Shown piece after piece: positions 1 through 6,868 of a stretch of 14,433 bases of DNA. The DNA is from Halomonas sp. (lineage in GTDB: Bacteria; Pseudomonadota; Gammaproteobacteria; Pseudomonadales; Oleiphilaceae): NCBI GenBank assembly GCA_007135745.1, contig SLIH01000191.1:1-14433 (forward strand), given 5' to 3'. The notes beneath the pieces are model-generated. The model worked only from the letters and a program-made list of their open reading frames with translations, had not been told where the DNA came from and made no database searches. The position numbers and the translations under genes are program-made. Within the stretch, counting starts at the first letter, position 1, and every line of letters starts with the position of its first letter.

Positions 1-2496
1 ATCGGCGCCTCGGCCGGGGGGCTTTCCGCACTGGAAGCCTTCTTTCGCAACACACCGCCCGACACCGGAATGGCGTTCGTGGTTGTGCAGCACCTGGACC
101 CTACCCAGAAAGCCCTGTTGCCGGAACTACTGCAGCGCTTCACCACCATGCCAGTGCACGAAGCTCAGCAGGACATGCCAGTCAGGCCCAACACCCTGTA
201 CGTGATTCCTCCGAACACCGAGTTGAGCGTCTCAAACAACCGACTCCAGCTGAATGCCCCCGTTGAGCCCCGAGGCCTGCGGCTTCCGGTCAATGTCCTG
301 TTTTCCTCATTGGCCAGTGCCTATAACGCCCGCGCGGTCGCGATTGTCCTGTCAGGAATGGGCTCTGATGGCGCCCTCGGAGTGCAGGCCATCAACGCGA
401 CCGGTGGCCTGACCGTGGTGCAGGACCCCGATTCTGCAGAGTTCGATGCCATGCCCCGTGCTGCCATCGCCTCCGGTTGCGTTGACATCGTTGCCCCGGC
501 CAATGAGTTGCCCGATCGCATACGGGCTTACGTTGCCCGCCTGGGCGAACCCAGCCAAAGTGAGCAGGCGCCCCCGGCCATGGAACGGCTTGAACCCATT
601 CTACGGATCCTTCAGCAACAGACCCGGCACGATTTTTCCCTCTACAAACCCAGCACGCTCTACAGGCGCATCGAACGGCGCATGGTGATCCACGGAATTT
701 CGGAACTGACTGACTATGCGCACTATCTGAAGGAGAACAGCCAGGAAGTGCAACTGTTGTTCAAGGAAGTGCTGATCGGCGTCACCAGCTTTTTCCGTGA
801 CCCCGAGGTCTGGGACAGCCTGGTTGAAGAAGCCCTTCCTCAATTGTTGGCAGAACGCCAGCCACACGACCATCTGCGGGCATGGGTGGTGGGATGCTCC
901 ACGGGAGAAGAAGCCTATTCCCTGGCAATTGTGCTTACTGAAGCGCTGGACAACCTCCGGCCGCGGCGTGATATTGCCTTCCAGATTTTTGCGTCTGACC
1001 TGAACCTGGAAGCGATTGCGGTGGCACGGCGGGGGCAGTACCCCTGCACAATCGAAGAAAACGTCTCGGCCCAGCGGCTGGCGCGATTTTTCAGGAAGCA
1101 CGATAACTATTATCAGATCGATCCGAGGATCCGTAACAGCGTGATGTTCGCCCAACACGATGTCATCCTGGACCCACCCTTCACCCGGCTGGACCTGATC
1201 GCCTGCCGCAATCTACTGATTTATTTCGACCCGGCACTGCAGCGCCGCATTCTGCCCCTGTTTCACTACAGCCTACGTGAGAATGGCCTCCTTGTGCTGG
1301 GAAATTCCGAGACCGTGGGCAGGCTGAACCACCTGTTCACCCCGATGAAACCAAAGCTGCGTATTTACCGACGCGAGAAGCACGAATCCATCAGCGATTC
1401 CGGTTTCCTGTTAAGGTCATTCCCACCGTTATCAACCCTTTCCAAGGAGAATCCCGTGCCGGAGAAACCCCACCTTCCCCAGGCGACCGACAACCTGCAA
1501 GCCGCAGCGGATCGTGTGTTGCTTCAGGTCTATGCCCCGGCGGCCGTGGTCCTCAACCAGGACGCCGATATCGTCTACATCAGTGGCCACACCGGAAAAT
1601 ACCTGGAACCGGCAGCCGGAAAGACCACCTGGAATATCCACGCCATGGCCCGGGAGGGCCTGCGCGCGCCACTCTTTAATGCCCTGAAACAGGCGGCGTC
1701 CGAGAAGACTCCGATCGAATTGCCAGGCGTGGAAGTGCAGGCGGGGAAAAGCACCCAGTCGGTTGATATCACAGTCCAGGCATTCCAGGAGCCCGCGCCC
1801 CTGCAGGGCATGACGATGGTGATCTTCCGCGACACCCACAAGCCCGCTCGTGCGAAGCGTGCACCTTCCGCCGATGCCGCTCATGCAGCGGAAATTGAAC
1901 ACTACAGGATGCAGATTGAGCGCCTGAGCGAAGAGGCCAAAACCTCCCGGGAAGAACTTCAGGCTTCCAATGAAGAGCTGCAATCAACCAATGAGGAACT
2001 GCAGTCCGCCAATGAAGAGCTGACCTCCTCCAAGGAGGAGATGCAGTCAATGAACGAAGAGCTGCAGACCATTAACACGGAACTGCAAAGCAAGCTTGAT
2101 GACCTGGCACTGGCGCAGAGCGACAAGCAGAATCTGCTGAACAGCATTGAGATTGGCGTTCTGTTCATGGATCAGAACCTGAACGTCCGCTCCTACACCG
2201 CCCGGGCCGCAAAACTCATCAGCCTGAAGGAAAGCGATGTTGGGCGACCACTCAGCGATCTGACCACGGTTCTGGAATACCCGGAACTTGAGGACGATGC
2301 GCGGGAAACCCTGAATACCCTGGCAATCTCGGAGAAACAGATTAAAACCAGTGAAGGCCGGTGGTTCTCCGTAAGAATCATGCCTTACCGGCGGATAGAT
2401 AATGTGATTGATGGTGTGGTCATGACGATGGTGGACATTACGGACAGCAAGGAGCTGGAACACAGGCTGCGGCAGCTGTCTGACACCGATGAATAA
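1..2496 (+). CDS. CheB-CheR-PAS chemotaxis-type fusion protein (5' end outside window)
   Basis: The reading frame is open from base 1, so the true start lies upstream; 831 codons are visible. Numbering from base 1, the CheB methylesterase domain (about 1-180) shows its catalytic triad: Ser4 in GASAGG, His31 in VVVQHLDP and Asp123 in GMGSDGA. The CheR methyltransferase domain (about 195-465) has the SAM-binding GCSTGEEAYS, the acidic FASDLN and CRNLLIYF. A PAS-like domain (about 500-615) follows. Next is a long coiled coil (about 630-705) made of repeated EEL-Q-S-NEEL heptads, and a C-terminal PAS domain (about 710-825). The family would methylate and demethylate glutamates on chemoreceptors or related signalling proteins in the cytoplasm. 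There is no receiver domain in the visible part and no histidine kinase or GGDEF output at the C-terminus, which ends shortly after the PAS exit motif DITD. Domain identity is very secure; the signalling partner is unknown. Confidence 0.95.
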   Translation: MGASAGGLSALEAFFRNTPPDTGMAFVVVQHLDPTQKALLPELLQRFTTMPVHEAQQDMPVRPNTLYVIPPNTELSVSNNRLQLNAPVEPRGLRLPVNVLFSSLASAYNARAVAIVLSGMGSDGALGVQAINATGGLTVVQDPDSAEFDAMPRAAIASGCVDIVAPANELPDRIRAYVARLGEPSQSEQAPPAMERLEPILRILQQQTRHDFSLYKPSTLYRRIERRMVIHGISELTDYAHYLKENSQEVQLLFKEVLIGVTSFFRDPEVWDSLVEEALPQLLAERQPHDHLRAWVVGCSTGEEAYSLAIVLTEALDNLRPRRDIAFQIFASDLNLEAIAVARRGQYPCTIEENVSAQRLARFFRKHDNYYQIDPRIRNSVMFAQHDVILDPPFTRLDLIACRNLLIYFDPALQRRILPLFHYSLRENGLLVLGNSETVGRLNHLFTPMKPKLRIYRREKHESISDSGFLLRSFPPLSTLSKENPVPEKPHLPQATDNLQAAADRVLLQVYAPAAVVLNQDADIVYISGHTGKYLEPAAGKTTWNIHAMAREGLRAPLFNALKQAASEKTPIELPGVEVQAGKSTQSVDITVQAFQEPAPLQGMTMVIFRDTHKPARAKRAPSADAAHAAEIEHYRMQIERLSEEAKTSREELQASNEELQSTNEELQSANEELTSSKEEMQSMNEELQTINTELQSKLDDLALAQSDKQNLLNSIEIGVLFMDQNLNVRSYTARAAKLISLKESDVGRPLSDLTTVLEYPELEDDARETLNTLAISEKQIKTSEGRWFSVRIMPYRRIDNVIDGVVMTMVDITDSKELEHRLRQLSDTDE

Positions 2497-2498
2497 AA

Positions 2499-2531
2499 CC
2501 GGGAGTCGGGGCGCTGGCCCGGACTCCCCGG
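2499..2531 (-). terminator. Intrinsic terminator of the outer-membrane protein gene
   Basis: A GC-rich hairpin (left arm CCGGGAGTC, right arm GGACTCCCCGG, with further GGG/CCC pairing inside) starts two bases after the TAA of the CheB-CheR fusion. On the minus strand the stem is followed directly by TTTTATT, so it fits a Rho-independent terminator for the leftward gene at 2553-3107. On the plus strand no T-run follows, so it may only act as a weak block for the fusion gene. Confidence 0.7.
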
Positions 2532-2552
2532 TAAGGACTGTGACTGCAATCT

Positions 2553-3107
2553 CTAGAAGTTGTAACCCATACCCAGGGTGTAGGCAAAGGAGCCGTCGTC
2601 CTTGAAGGCGTCATCCACATCGTCTGAGCCGCTGAAGAACCACTGGTACTCCACACGACCAAGCAGATAGGTCTTGGACCGCACATAGTATTTGCCGCCA
2701 ACCTCAAGGCCGGCAAATCCATCATCCTTGACGCCATCACCGTAGATCATACCCAGGCTCGCACCCAGGAAAGGCCGCATGCGGTCTGTCGGGGCGAACT
2801 GGAAATTACCGTAACCGCGTGTAGCGCCATTCCAGAAATCATTCTTGAAGTTTTCACCTTCAATACTGGCGTAGTTCGCGCTTTGCCGAATACCGAGTAC
2901 GGTGTTGTCTCGCAGATACCAGCCCAGATCACCGGTTACACCAAAACTGCCACTATCAAAACTCTGGTCGCTGCTACCGGTGCCGGAGATGGAAAACTCC
3001 CGGTCACCCTCTGCAGGCCCTGCGTTGCCACGTACCTGTGCTGATGCTGTCAATGGTACCGCCACGATTAAAGCGGCCAGAATTACGATCGAATTGAGCT
3101 TTTTCAT
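2553..3107 (-). CDS. Small outer-membrane beta-barrel protein
   Basis: The product is 184 residues and is a predicted outer-membrane beta-barrel porin-like protein. A Sec signal peptide (about 1-23: MKK, hydrophobic core, cleavage after ALA-X-ALA-like ASA) is followed by alternating amphipathic strands rich in Gly, Tyr and Phe. The chain ends in GMGYNF; a terminal Phe is the classic BAM recognition signature. The open frame extends 16 codons further upstream, but the ATG at 3107-3105 is preferred because it has GGAGA at a good distance and places MKK at the N-terminus. The gene is monocistronic, convergent with the CheB-CheR gene and divergent from the lipoprotein operon. Its size fits 8-stranded barrels (OMP_b-brl type). 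Function (structural, adhesion or small-solute channel) cannot be read from the sequence. Confidence 0.85.
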   Translation of the reverse strand: MKKLNSIVILAALIVAVPLTASAQVRGNAGPAEGDREFSISGTGSSDQSFDSGSFGVTGDLGWYLRDNTVLGIRQSANYASIEGENFKNDFWNGATRGYGNFQFAPTDRMRPFLGASLGMIYGDGVKDDGFAGLEVGGKYYVRSKTYLLGRVEYQWFFSGSDDVDDAFKDDGSFAYTLGMGYNF

Positions 3108-3387
3108 CGCGCATATCTCCCTTGCGAAATCCCGATAGCGCGAAGCCCTGATCACCGCATCTCTGCAGTGAACAGGCCTTCGTTAACGGGCTGAAGTGTT
3201 GTAACACTCCTTCGTTTTAGATACTGCGCGAGCATGAAGCGCGGCGTCTGTGCGCCAGCGTACCGATCCACACCCCCCCAACTGTTAAATTCAGTAAAGC
3301 AAGGAGAGTCCGCGAGCCGCGTCGGCGCGCGTGTACCTGAACCCTCTGAGGGTGTCCGGCAGCTCCTTATCAATTGGGAGCAATACT
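3108..3387. promoter_or_regulatory. Divergent intergenic region with a palindromic site
   Basis: This 280-bp gap separates the leftward porin-like gene from the rightward lipoprotein operon and must carry both promoters. No strong sigma70 pair stands out. It contains a perfect inverted repeat AGTGTT-GT-AACACT at 3195-3208, roughly 90 bp upstream of the porin start, and a short perfect stem ACCCT-CTG-AGGGT at 3341-3353, about 35 bp before the lipoprotein ATG. A weak candidate -10/-35 pair (TTGTAA at 3199-3204) overlaps the first palindrome. No coding frame with a credible start was seen. Confidence 0.4.
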
Positions 3388-3786
3388 ATGAAAACCTGCC
3401 CTACTACCTGGTCACGCCATCGAATTCCTCTGCTTTGCGTTATTGCCTTGGCGACCCTCATGGCCGCCTGTGCGGCAACGCCATTACCCCCAAGCGAATC
3501 CCTGGCGGCAGCGACCAACGCAATAGCCAGCGCCGAGCAGGCAGGGGCGCGACACTACGCCGGTGCAGAGCTCGAAGAAGCCCGGTCACAACTCGTTCTG
3601 GCTGAGCAGGCCGTGACTGAGGAGGCCATGATCGAAGCAGAGCGTCTGGCGCATCAATCGCGTGTTGCGGCTGAATTGGCCCTGGCACGAACAGAATCCG
3701 CCAAGGCGGTCGAGATCAATCGTGAAATGGAGCGTGGTGCCGACGCTCTGGATGTGGAGATGCGGCGCCAGGGAGAGCAGAAATGA
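3388..3786 (+). CDS. DUF4398 domain lipoprotein
   Basis: The product is a 132-residue envelope lipoprotein. A basic N-terminus and hydrophobic stretch end in the lipobox MAAC (Cys28); residue +2 is Ala, not Asp, which predicts outer-membrane sorting. The mature part (about 33-115) is a helical, Ala/Glu-rich segment with the spaced pattern of DUF4398: ATNAIASAEQAGA, then ELEEARSQL, then AERLAHQSRVAAELA. The open frame begins at 3331, but ATG 3388 is chosen because GGGAG lies 7 bases upstream and it gives a proper signal peptide. The gene overlaps the next one by ATGA, implying translational coupling. DUF4398 proteins commonly occur beside or fused to OmpA domains; the molecular role is not established. 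Confidence is high in lipoprotein and family, low in function. Confidence 0.85.
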   Translation: MKTCPTTWSRHRIPLLCVIALATLMAACAATPLPPSESLAAATNAIASAEQAGARHYAGAELEEARSQLVLAEQAVTEEAMIEAERLAHQSRVAAELALARTESAKAVEINREMERGADALDVEMRRQGEQK

Positions 3787-4643
3787 AAACTGTATCGTTA
3801 CTTAAAACTCGTTCTGGGGGCAAACTTGTTCCCACCATCGTGCTGTCCTCAATTCTACTGGGCGCATGCGCTGCGTCGCCCACCACCCCTCAGGCGGCCC
3901 TTGATGTACGCGAGAAGCTGACTGAACTCCAGAGCGATCCTGAAATGGCGAACAATGCCCGCAATGAACTGCGCAGCGCCGAGGAGGCGGTGCGGATCGC
4001 GGAACAGCCACTGGGCAGTGGCCAGGCGGACCTCGCTGATTACCGCATCTACATGGCTGACCACATGGTGGAAATCGCCAGAGCAAAAGGAACCACCCGG
4101 TTGCTCGAGACGGAACGGACACGCATGGGTGAACAACGCGATGCCGCCAGGCTGACAGCCCGTACACTTGAAGCGGACAGGGCGCAGGCCGATGCAGAGA
4201 CCGCCCGCAGCTCCGAAGCCGCTGCCGCGGCCCTCTCCGCAGCAGCGGCTGCGGACCTGCAGAGACGGATCGATGACCTTGAGGCAGAGGCCACCGAACG
4301 GGGCCTGGTACTGACGCTCGGCGACGTGCTGTTCGCAACAGGGAGTGCAGAGATTCAGGGTGGCTCGAACCGCAACCTTGAAAAGCTGGTGGGGTTCCTT
4401 AACGAGTATCCGGACCGAAACGTCGTCATCGAAGGCCACACCGACAACGTTGGCAGCGCGCAATTCAATCAGACTCTGTCGCTGCAACGCGCCGAATCTG
4501 TCCGCCGTCATCTTTCAGACCATGGCGTGGAACGCCGCCGTCTCACCGTTAACGGCTACGGGCTTGAGCGCCCGGTGGCCAGCAATGAGTCAGAGGCGGG
4601 CCGCCAGCAAAACCGTCGCGTTGAAGTCATCATTGAAAACTAG
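3783..4643 (+). CDS. OmpA-family lipoprotein with DUF4398-like N-terminal region
   Basis: The product is 286 residues. The signal peptide ends in the lipobox LGAC (Cys29, followed by Ala), predicting an outer-membrane lipoprotein. Residues about 35-125 resemble the DUF4398 segment of the preceding gene. Residues about 110-175 are an Ala/Glu/Arg-rich helical, probably coiled-coil, spacer. The C-terminal OmpA/Pal domain (about 180-286) has GDVLFATGSAEI, the peptidoglycan-binding EGHTDNVGS and the closing QQNRRVEVII, which carry the Asp and Arg that bind diaminopimelate in the family. It would tether the outer membrane to the cell wall. Its ATG overlaps the previous stop (ATGA), and the next gene's ribosome site overlaps its TAG, so the three genes form one operon. 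Confidence 0.93.
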   Translation: MKTVSLLKTRSGGKLVPTIVLSSILLGACAASPTTPQAALDVREKLTELQSDPEMANNARNELRSAEEAVRIAEQPLGSGQADLADYRIYMADHMVEIARAKGTTRLLETERTRMGEQRDAARLTARTLEADRAQADAETARSSEAAAAALSAAAAADLQRRIDDLEAEATERGLVLTLGDVLFATGSAEIQGGSNRNLEKLVGFLNEYPDRNVVIEGHTDNVGSAQFNQTLSLQRAESVRRHLSDHGVERRRLTVNGYGLERPVASNESEAGRQQNRRVEVIIEN

Positions 4644-4654
4644 GAGCCGTTACC

Positions 4655-5686
4655 ATGCTGGACTTCTGGAGAAACGTTCCCCTGATGGCCTCTGTCACCA
4701 GACCACCCACGGAAGGCGGAATGGTGACGGCCTGTTTACGTGGAATGAGCTTCCTGAAAGCGAAAGCGCGAGAAGTGAAGGTTAACCCGGCAGAGGAAAG
4801 CGAGCGTGCACATGCGATGCTCGACTTCATTGGCGATGCGGTCCTGAGTACTGATACCGATGCCAGGATAACCTACATGAACGCCCCGGCAGAGGCGCTC
4901 ACCGGATTCAGCCGCCGGGAAGCGGTTGGTCAGCCGCTGGAGGATATCTTCCGGGCCGTTGACGTAAAAACCCGGAAGACCAGAAACAACCTCGCCCGAC
5001 AGGTCATGGATTCCGACACCTCCGTTTCCCTGCATAACAGCGCGTTGCTTATAACACGCGACGGCAGTGAACTGGCCATTGAGGACGCCGCATCACCGCT
5101 GCACAACGAAAATGGCGAGGTGATCGGCGCCCTGCTGAAGTTTCATGATTCCCGCTATTCCGATGAAACCACCGCGAGAATGGCGTACCTGGCGCAACAC
5201 GATGCGTTGACCGGCCTGCTTAATCGACACGCCTTCGCGGAACGCTTTGACCAATCAGCGGCACTGGCCCAACGGCACAATAAGAAGATGGTCCTGCTGT
5301 TTATTGATCTGGACAATTTCAAGGAAGTGAACGACACCCTGGGCCATGCCAGCGGAGACACGATACTGAAAAATCTGGCGCGCGAGTTGCGCGCCTGTGT
5401 GCGAACCACAGATCATGTGTGCCGATTGGGCGGTGATGAATTCGTGGTGCTGTTGAGCGACCTTAATCAGCATGAACAGGCGTTTGCCGTGGTCGAGAAG
5501 GTGCGCGAAGCCGCCGCCGGGTTATCCCGTTCAGGCGTGCAGGACACCCCTGTCAACCTCAGCATCGGCATCAGCACGTATCCCGACAACGGCACCACCC
5601 TGAAAACATTGTTATCCCATGCGGACGCTGCCATGTACCAGGCCAAAGCATCACACCAGGAAACCAATCCTCAGAACTGGAGCTGA
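4655..5686 (+). CDS. PAS-GGDEF diguanylate cyclase
   Basis: The product is 343 residues with no predicted membrane span, so it is probably cytoplasmic. A PAS sensor domain (about 53-165: MLDFIGDAVLSTD, ITYMNAPAEALTGFS, HDSRYSD exit) leads into a GGDEF domain (about 180-338). The active site is canonical GGDEF at 259-263. An inhibitory I-site RTTD (250-253) sits exactly five residues upstream, so the enzyme should make c-di-GMP from two GTP and be feedback inhibited. Other hallmarks are HDALTGLLNR, IDLDNFKEVND and SIGIS. There is no EAL domain. GGAG at 4643-4646 overlaps the preceding stop and supports ATG 4655; an internal ATG at 4721 also has a good purine-rich site, so a shorter form is possible. 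It is third in the lipoprotein/OmpA operon, suggesting c-di-GMP signalling tied to the cell envelope. Confidence 0.94.
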   Translation: MLDFWRNVPLMASVTRPPTEGGMVTACLRGMSFLKAKAREVKVNPAEESERAHAMLDFIGDAVLSTDTDARITYMNAPAEALTGFSRREAVGQPLEDIFRAVDVKTRKTRNNLARQVMDSDTSVSLHNSALLITRDGSELAIEDAASPLHNENGEVIGALLKFHDSRYSDETTARMAYLAQHDALTGLLNRHAFAERFDQSAALAQRHNKKMVLLFIDLDNFKEVNDTLGHASGDTILKNLARELRACVRTTDHVCRLGGDEFVVLLSDLNQHEQAFAVVEKVREAAAGLSRSGVQDTPVNLSIGISTYPDNGTTLKTLLSHADAAMYQAKASHQETNPQNWS

Positions 5687-5715
5687 ACCACGGGGATAGA
5701 GAACTGCAACCGGAT

Positions 5716-5748
5716 CCCGGCCCCTGAAGGAATCAGAAGGGGCACGGG
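5716..5748. terminator. Possible hairpin between convergent genes
   Basis: Between the diguanylate cyclase stop and the AraC stop lies a short imperfect stem, with CCCG-G-CCCCT on the left and AGGGG-CA-CGGG on the right. No T-run follows on either strand, so it is at best a weak or Rho-assisted terminator serving both convergent genes. Confidence 0.3.
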
Positions 5749-5760
5749 GGAAGCAATCAT

Positions 5761-6780
5761 TTACACCTTATTGGGGTCGGCATGCCGCTCTCGCCAACGC
5801 ACCGGTGGCAGACCGGTCCAACGCCTGAAAGCTCGATAGAAAGTACTGACTTCCGCGAAGCCCAGTGATTCGGCAATCTCGGGCAGCGAGGCATCGGGGT
5901 CTGCCACAGCATCAAGGGCTCTGGCACGGCGCACCTCGTCGATCAGACCATCAAAGGTCTGCCCCTGTTCCCTGAGCCGCCGCGCCAGAGTCCGTTCGCT
6001 GATACCCAGTGCTTCGGCCGCCTCGCGGCGGCGCGGGAGCGCCGGGCCCAGCCGTGCCTCCAGCCAACGGCGCATCTCCGGAACAGACACGCTGCTCATA
6101 CTCAACGCGGCCAGGCGCGCTGTGGTGTAGCGTTTATGGACCTGGGCCAACTGCGGGTCCGCCTGAGGCAGGGGCTGATCCAGCACCGCGTTCTCCACCA
6201 GCAGGCCACTGAACGCCTGCTCAAACTCCACCGGGCACTGGAATACCGCCTGATACCCCTGCCAAGGCCCAAGCCGAGCCTGACTGAAGTGCACACGCAA
6301 GGGCTCCATGCGTGTCCCGGTCACCCAGCTGGCGAAGCCCACGACCGCCGCCAGAACCGCTTCAATCTGATGGGGGCTGAACGCCAACTGCCCCTGACGG
6401 GGATGATAGATCACCCAGGTTGCATTTTCGCCCGGGAGCATCTGAAACCGCCCACCATCCGAAATCAGACGCTGAAATCGCTGCACCATCAGGACGGCTT
6501 CACGCAGGGTGGCTGCCGACTGCAGAGCAAAGCCCACGCCACTGATACTCATCGGCGTGAACTCCGCCCCCACCTTCAGACCGAAACCGGAATCCCCGGT
6601 GCAGCGCTCCGCCGCGTGCCAAAGCCGGGTGATGTCATCAATGGGCCACCGCTCCTGTTCGCGCGCCTCACCCGAAATACCCGCTGTTGCCAGCAGTGTG
6701 TCGGCGTCCACGGACAGGCGTTGCGCCGCCCCAATCACCGTGTTTACCCAACCAATGGAAACCGTGGCCTCTAATGTCAA
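5761..6780 (-). CDS. AraC-family transcriptional regulator (OruR/ArgR-like, TTG start)
   Basis: The product is 339 residues. An N-terminal Arabinose_bd-type effector domain (about 20-210, with GDSGFGLKVGAEF and MSISGVGFALQSAATLREAV) precedes a C-terminal AraC double helix-turn-helix (about 240-332). The latter includes REAAEALGISERTLARRL and the second-helix signature IAESLGFAEVSTFYRAFRRWTG. No ATG occurs before residue 78, so translation most likely starts at TTG 6780-6778; the upstream frame is closed by TAG at 6795-6793 and AGG lies just before the TTG. GTG at codon 15 is a less likely alternative. The gene is transcribed divergently from the FAD/FMN/ThDP enzyme operon 88 bp away and is the obvious candidate activator. 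A 16-bp repeat overlaps the start codon, suggesting autoregulation. The effector is unknown, plausibly the pathway substrate. Confidence 0.92.
   Translation of the reverse strand: MTLEATVSIGWVNTVIGAAQRLSVDADTLLATAGISGEAREQERWPIDDITRLWHAAERCTGDSGFGLKVGAEFTPMSISGVGFALQSAATLREAVLMVQRFQRLISDGGRFQMLPGENATWVIYHPRQGQLAFSPHQIEAVLAAVVGFASWVTGTRMEPLRVHFSQARLGPWQGYQAVFQCPVEFEQAFSGLLVENAVLDQPLPQADPQLAQVHKRYTTARLAALSMSSVSVPEMRRWLEARLGPALPRRREAAEALGISERTLARRLREQGQTFDGLIDEVRRARALDAVADPDASLPEIAESLGFAEVSTFYRAFRRWTGLPPVRWRERHADPNKV
6765..6780 (-). repeat. Direct repeat copy 1, candidate AraC operator
   Basis: On the minus strand this reads TTGACATTAGAGGCCA and covers the TTG start codon and first five codons of the AraC gene. 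It matches copy 2 (6787-6802) at 15 of 16 positions, and the start-to-start spacing is 22 bp, close to two helical turns, as expected for the tandem half-sites bound by AraC-type proteins. Confidence 0.6.
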
Positions 6781-6786
6781 TTTACC

Positions 6787-6802
6787 TGGCCTCTAAAGTC
6801 AA
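6787..6802 (-). repeat. Direct repeat copy 2, candidate AraC operator
   Basis: On the minus strand this reads TTGACTTTAGAGGCCA and differs from copy 1 by one base. It lies in the leader of the AraC gene and 67 bp or more upstream of the FAD dehydrogenase ATG. An AraC-type dimer bound here could repress its own gene and activate the divergent operon. An alternative is a chance tandem duplication of the gene start. Confidence 0.6.
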
Positions 6803-6812
6803 CTCTTAAGCC

Positions 6813-6842
6813 ATGTTAGCGATATACCTTTAAACCTGACAA
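6813..6842 (-). promoter_or_regulatory. Candidate sigma70 promoter of the AraC gene
   Basis: On the minus strand TTGTCA (6842-6837, one mismatch to the -35 consensus) is followed after 18 bases by TAACAT (6818-6813, four of six -10 bases). Transcription would start near 6806, placing repeat copy 2 immediately downstream and copy 1 on the start codon, a layout suited to autorepression. Confidence 0.35.
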
Positions 6843-6844
6843 CA

Positions 6845-6850
6845 CATAAT
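6845..6850 (+). promoter_or_regulatory. Candidate -10 element of the FAD/FMN/ThDP operon
   Basis: CATAAT lies 19 bases before the FAD dehydrogenase ATG. No recognisable -35 is found at 16-18 bp, which is common for promoters that depend on an AraC-type activator. The 22-bp-spaced repeats would then sit roughly 55-92 bp upstream of the start of transcription. Confidence 0.3.
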
Positions 6851-6868
6851 GATCGAATCGGACACACT

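Noticed and set aside
601..1158. Long minus-strand open frame (185 codons) opposite the CheR domain
   Set aside because: Antisense shadow of a highly conserved coding region in GC-rich DNA; no credible product or ribosome site.
3802..4511. Overlapping minus-strand open frames of 178 and 218 codons opposite the OmpA lipoprotein
   Set aside because: Lie entirely on the antisense of a clear OmpA-family gene and show Pro/Arg/Cys-rich shadow composition.
6136..6774. Plus-strand open frame (212 codons) opposite the AraC regulator
   Set aside because: Antisense of a well-supported AraC-family gene; composition is shadow-like and no domain is recognisable.
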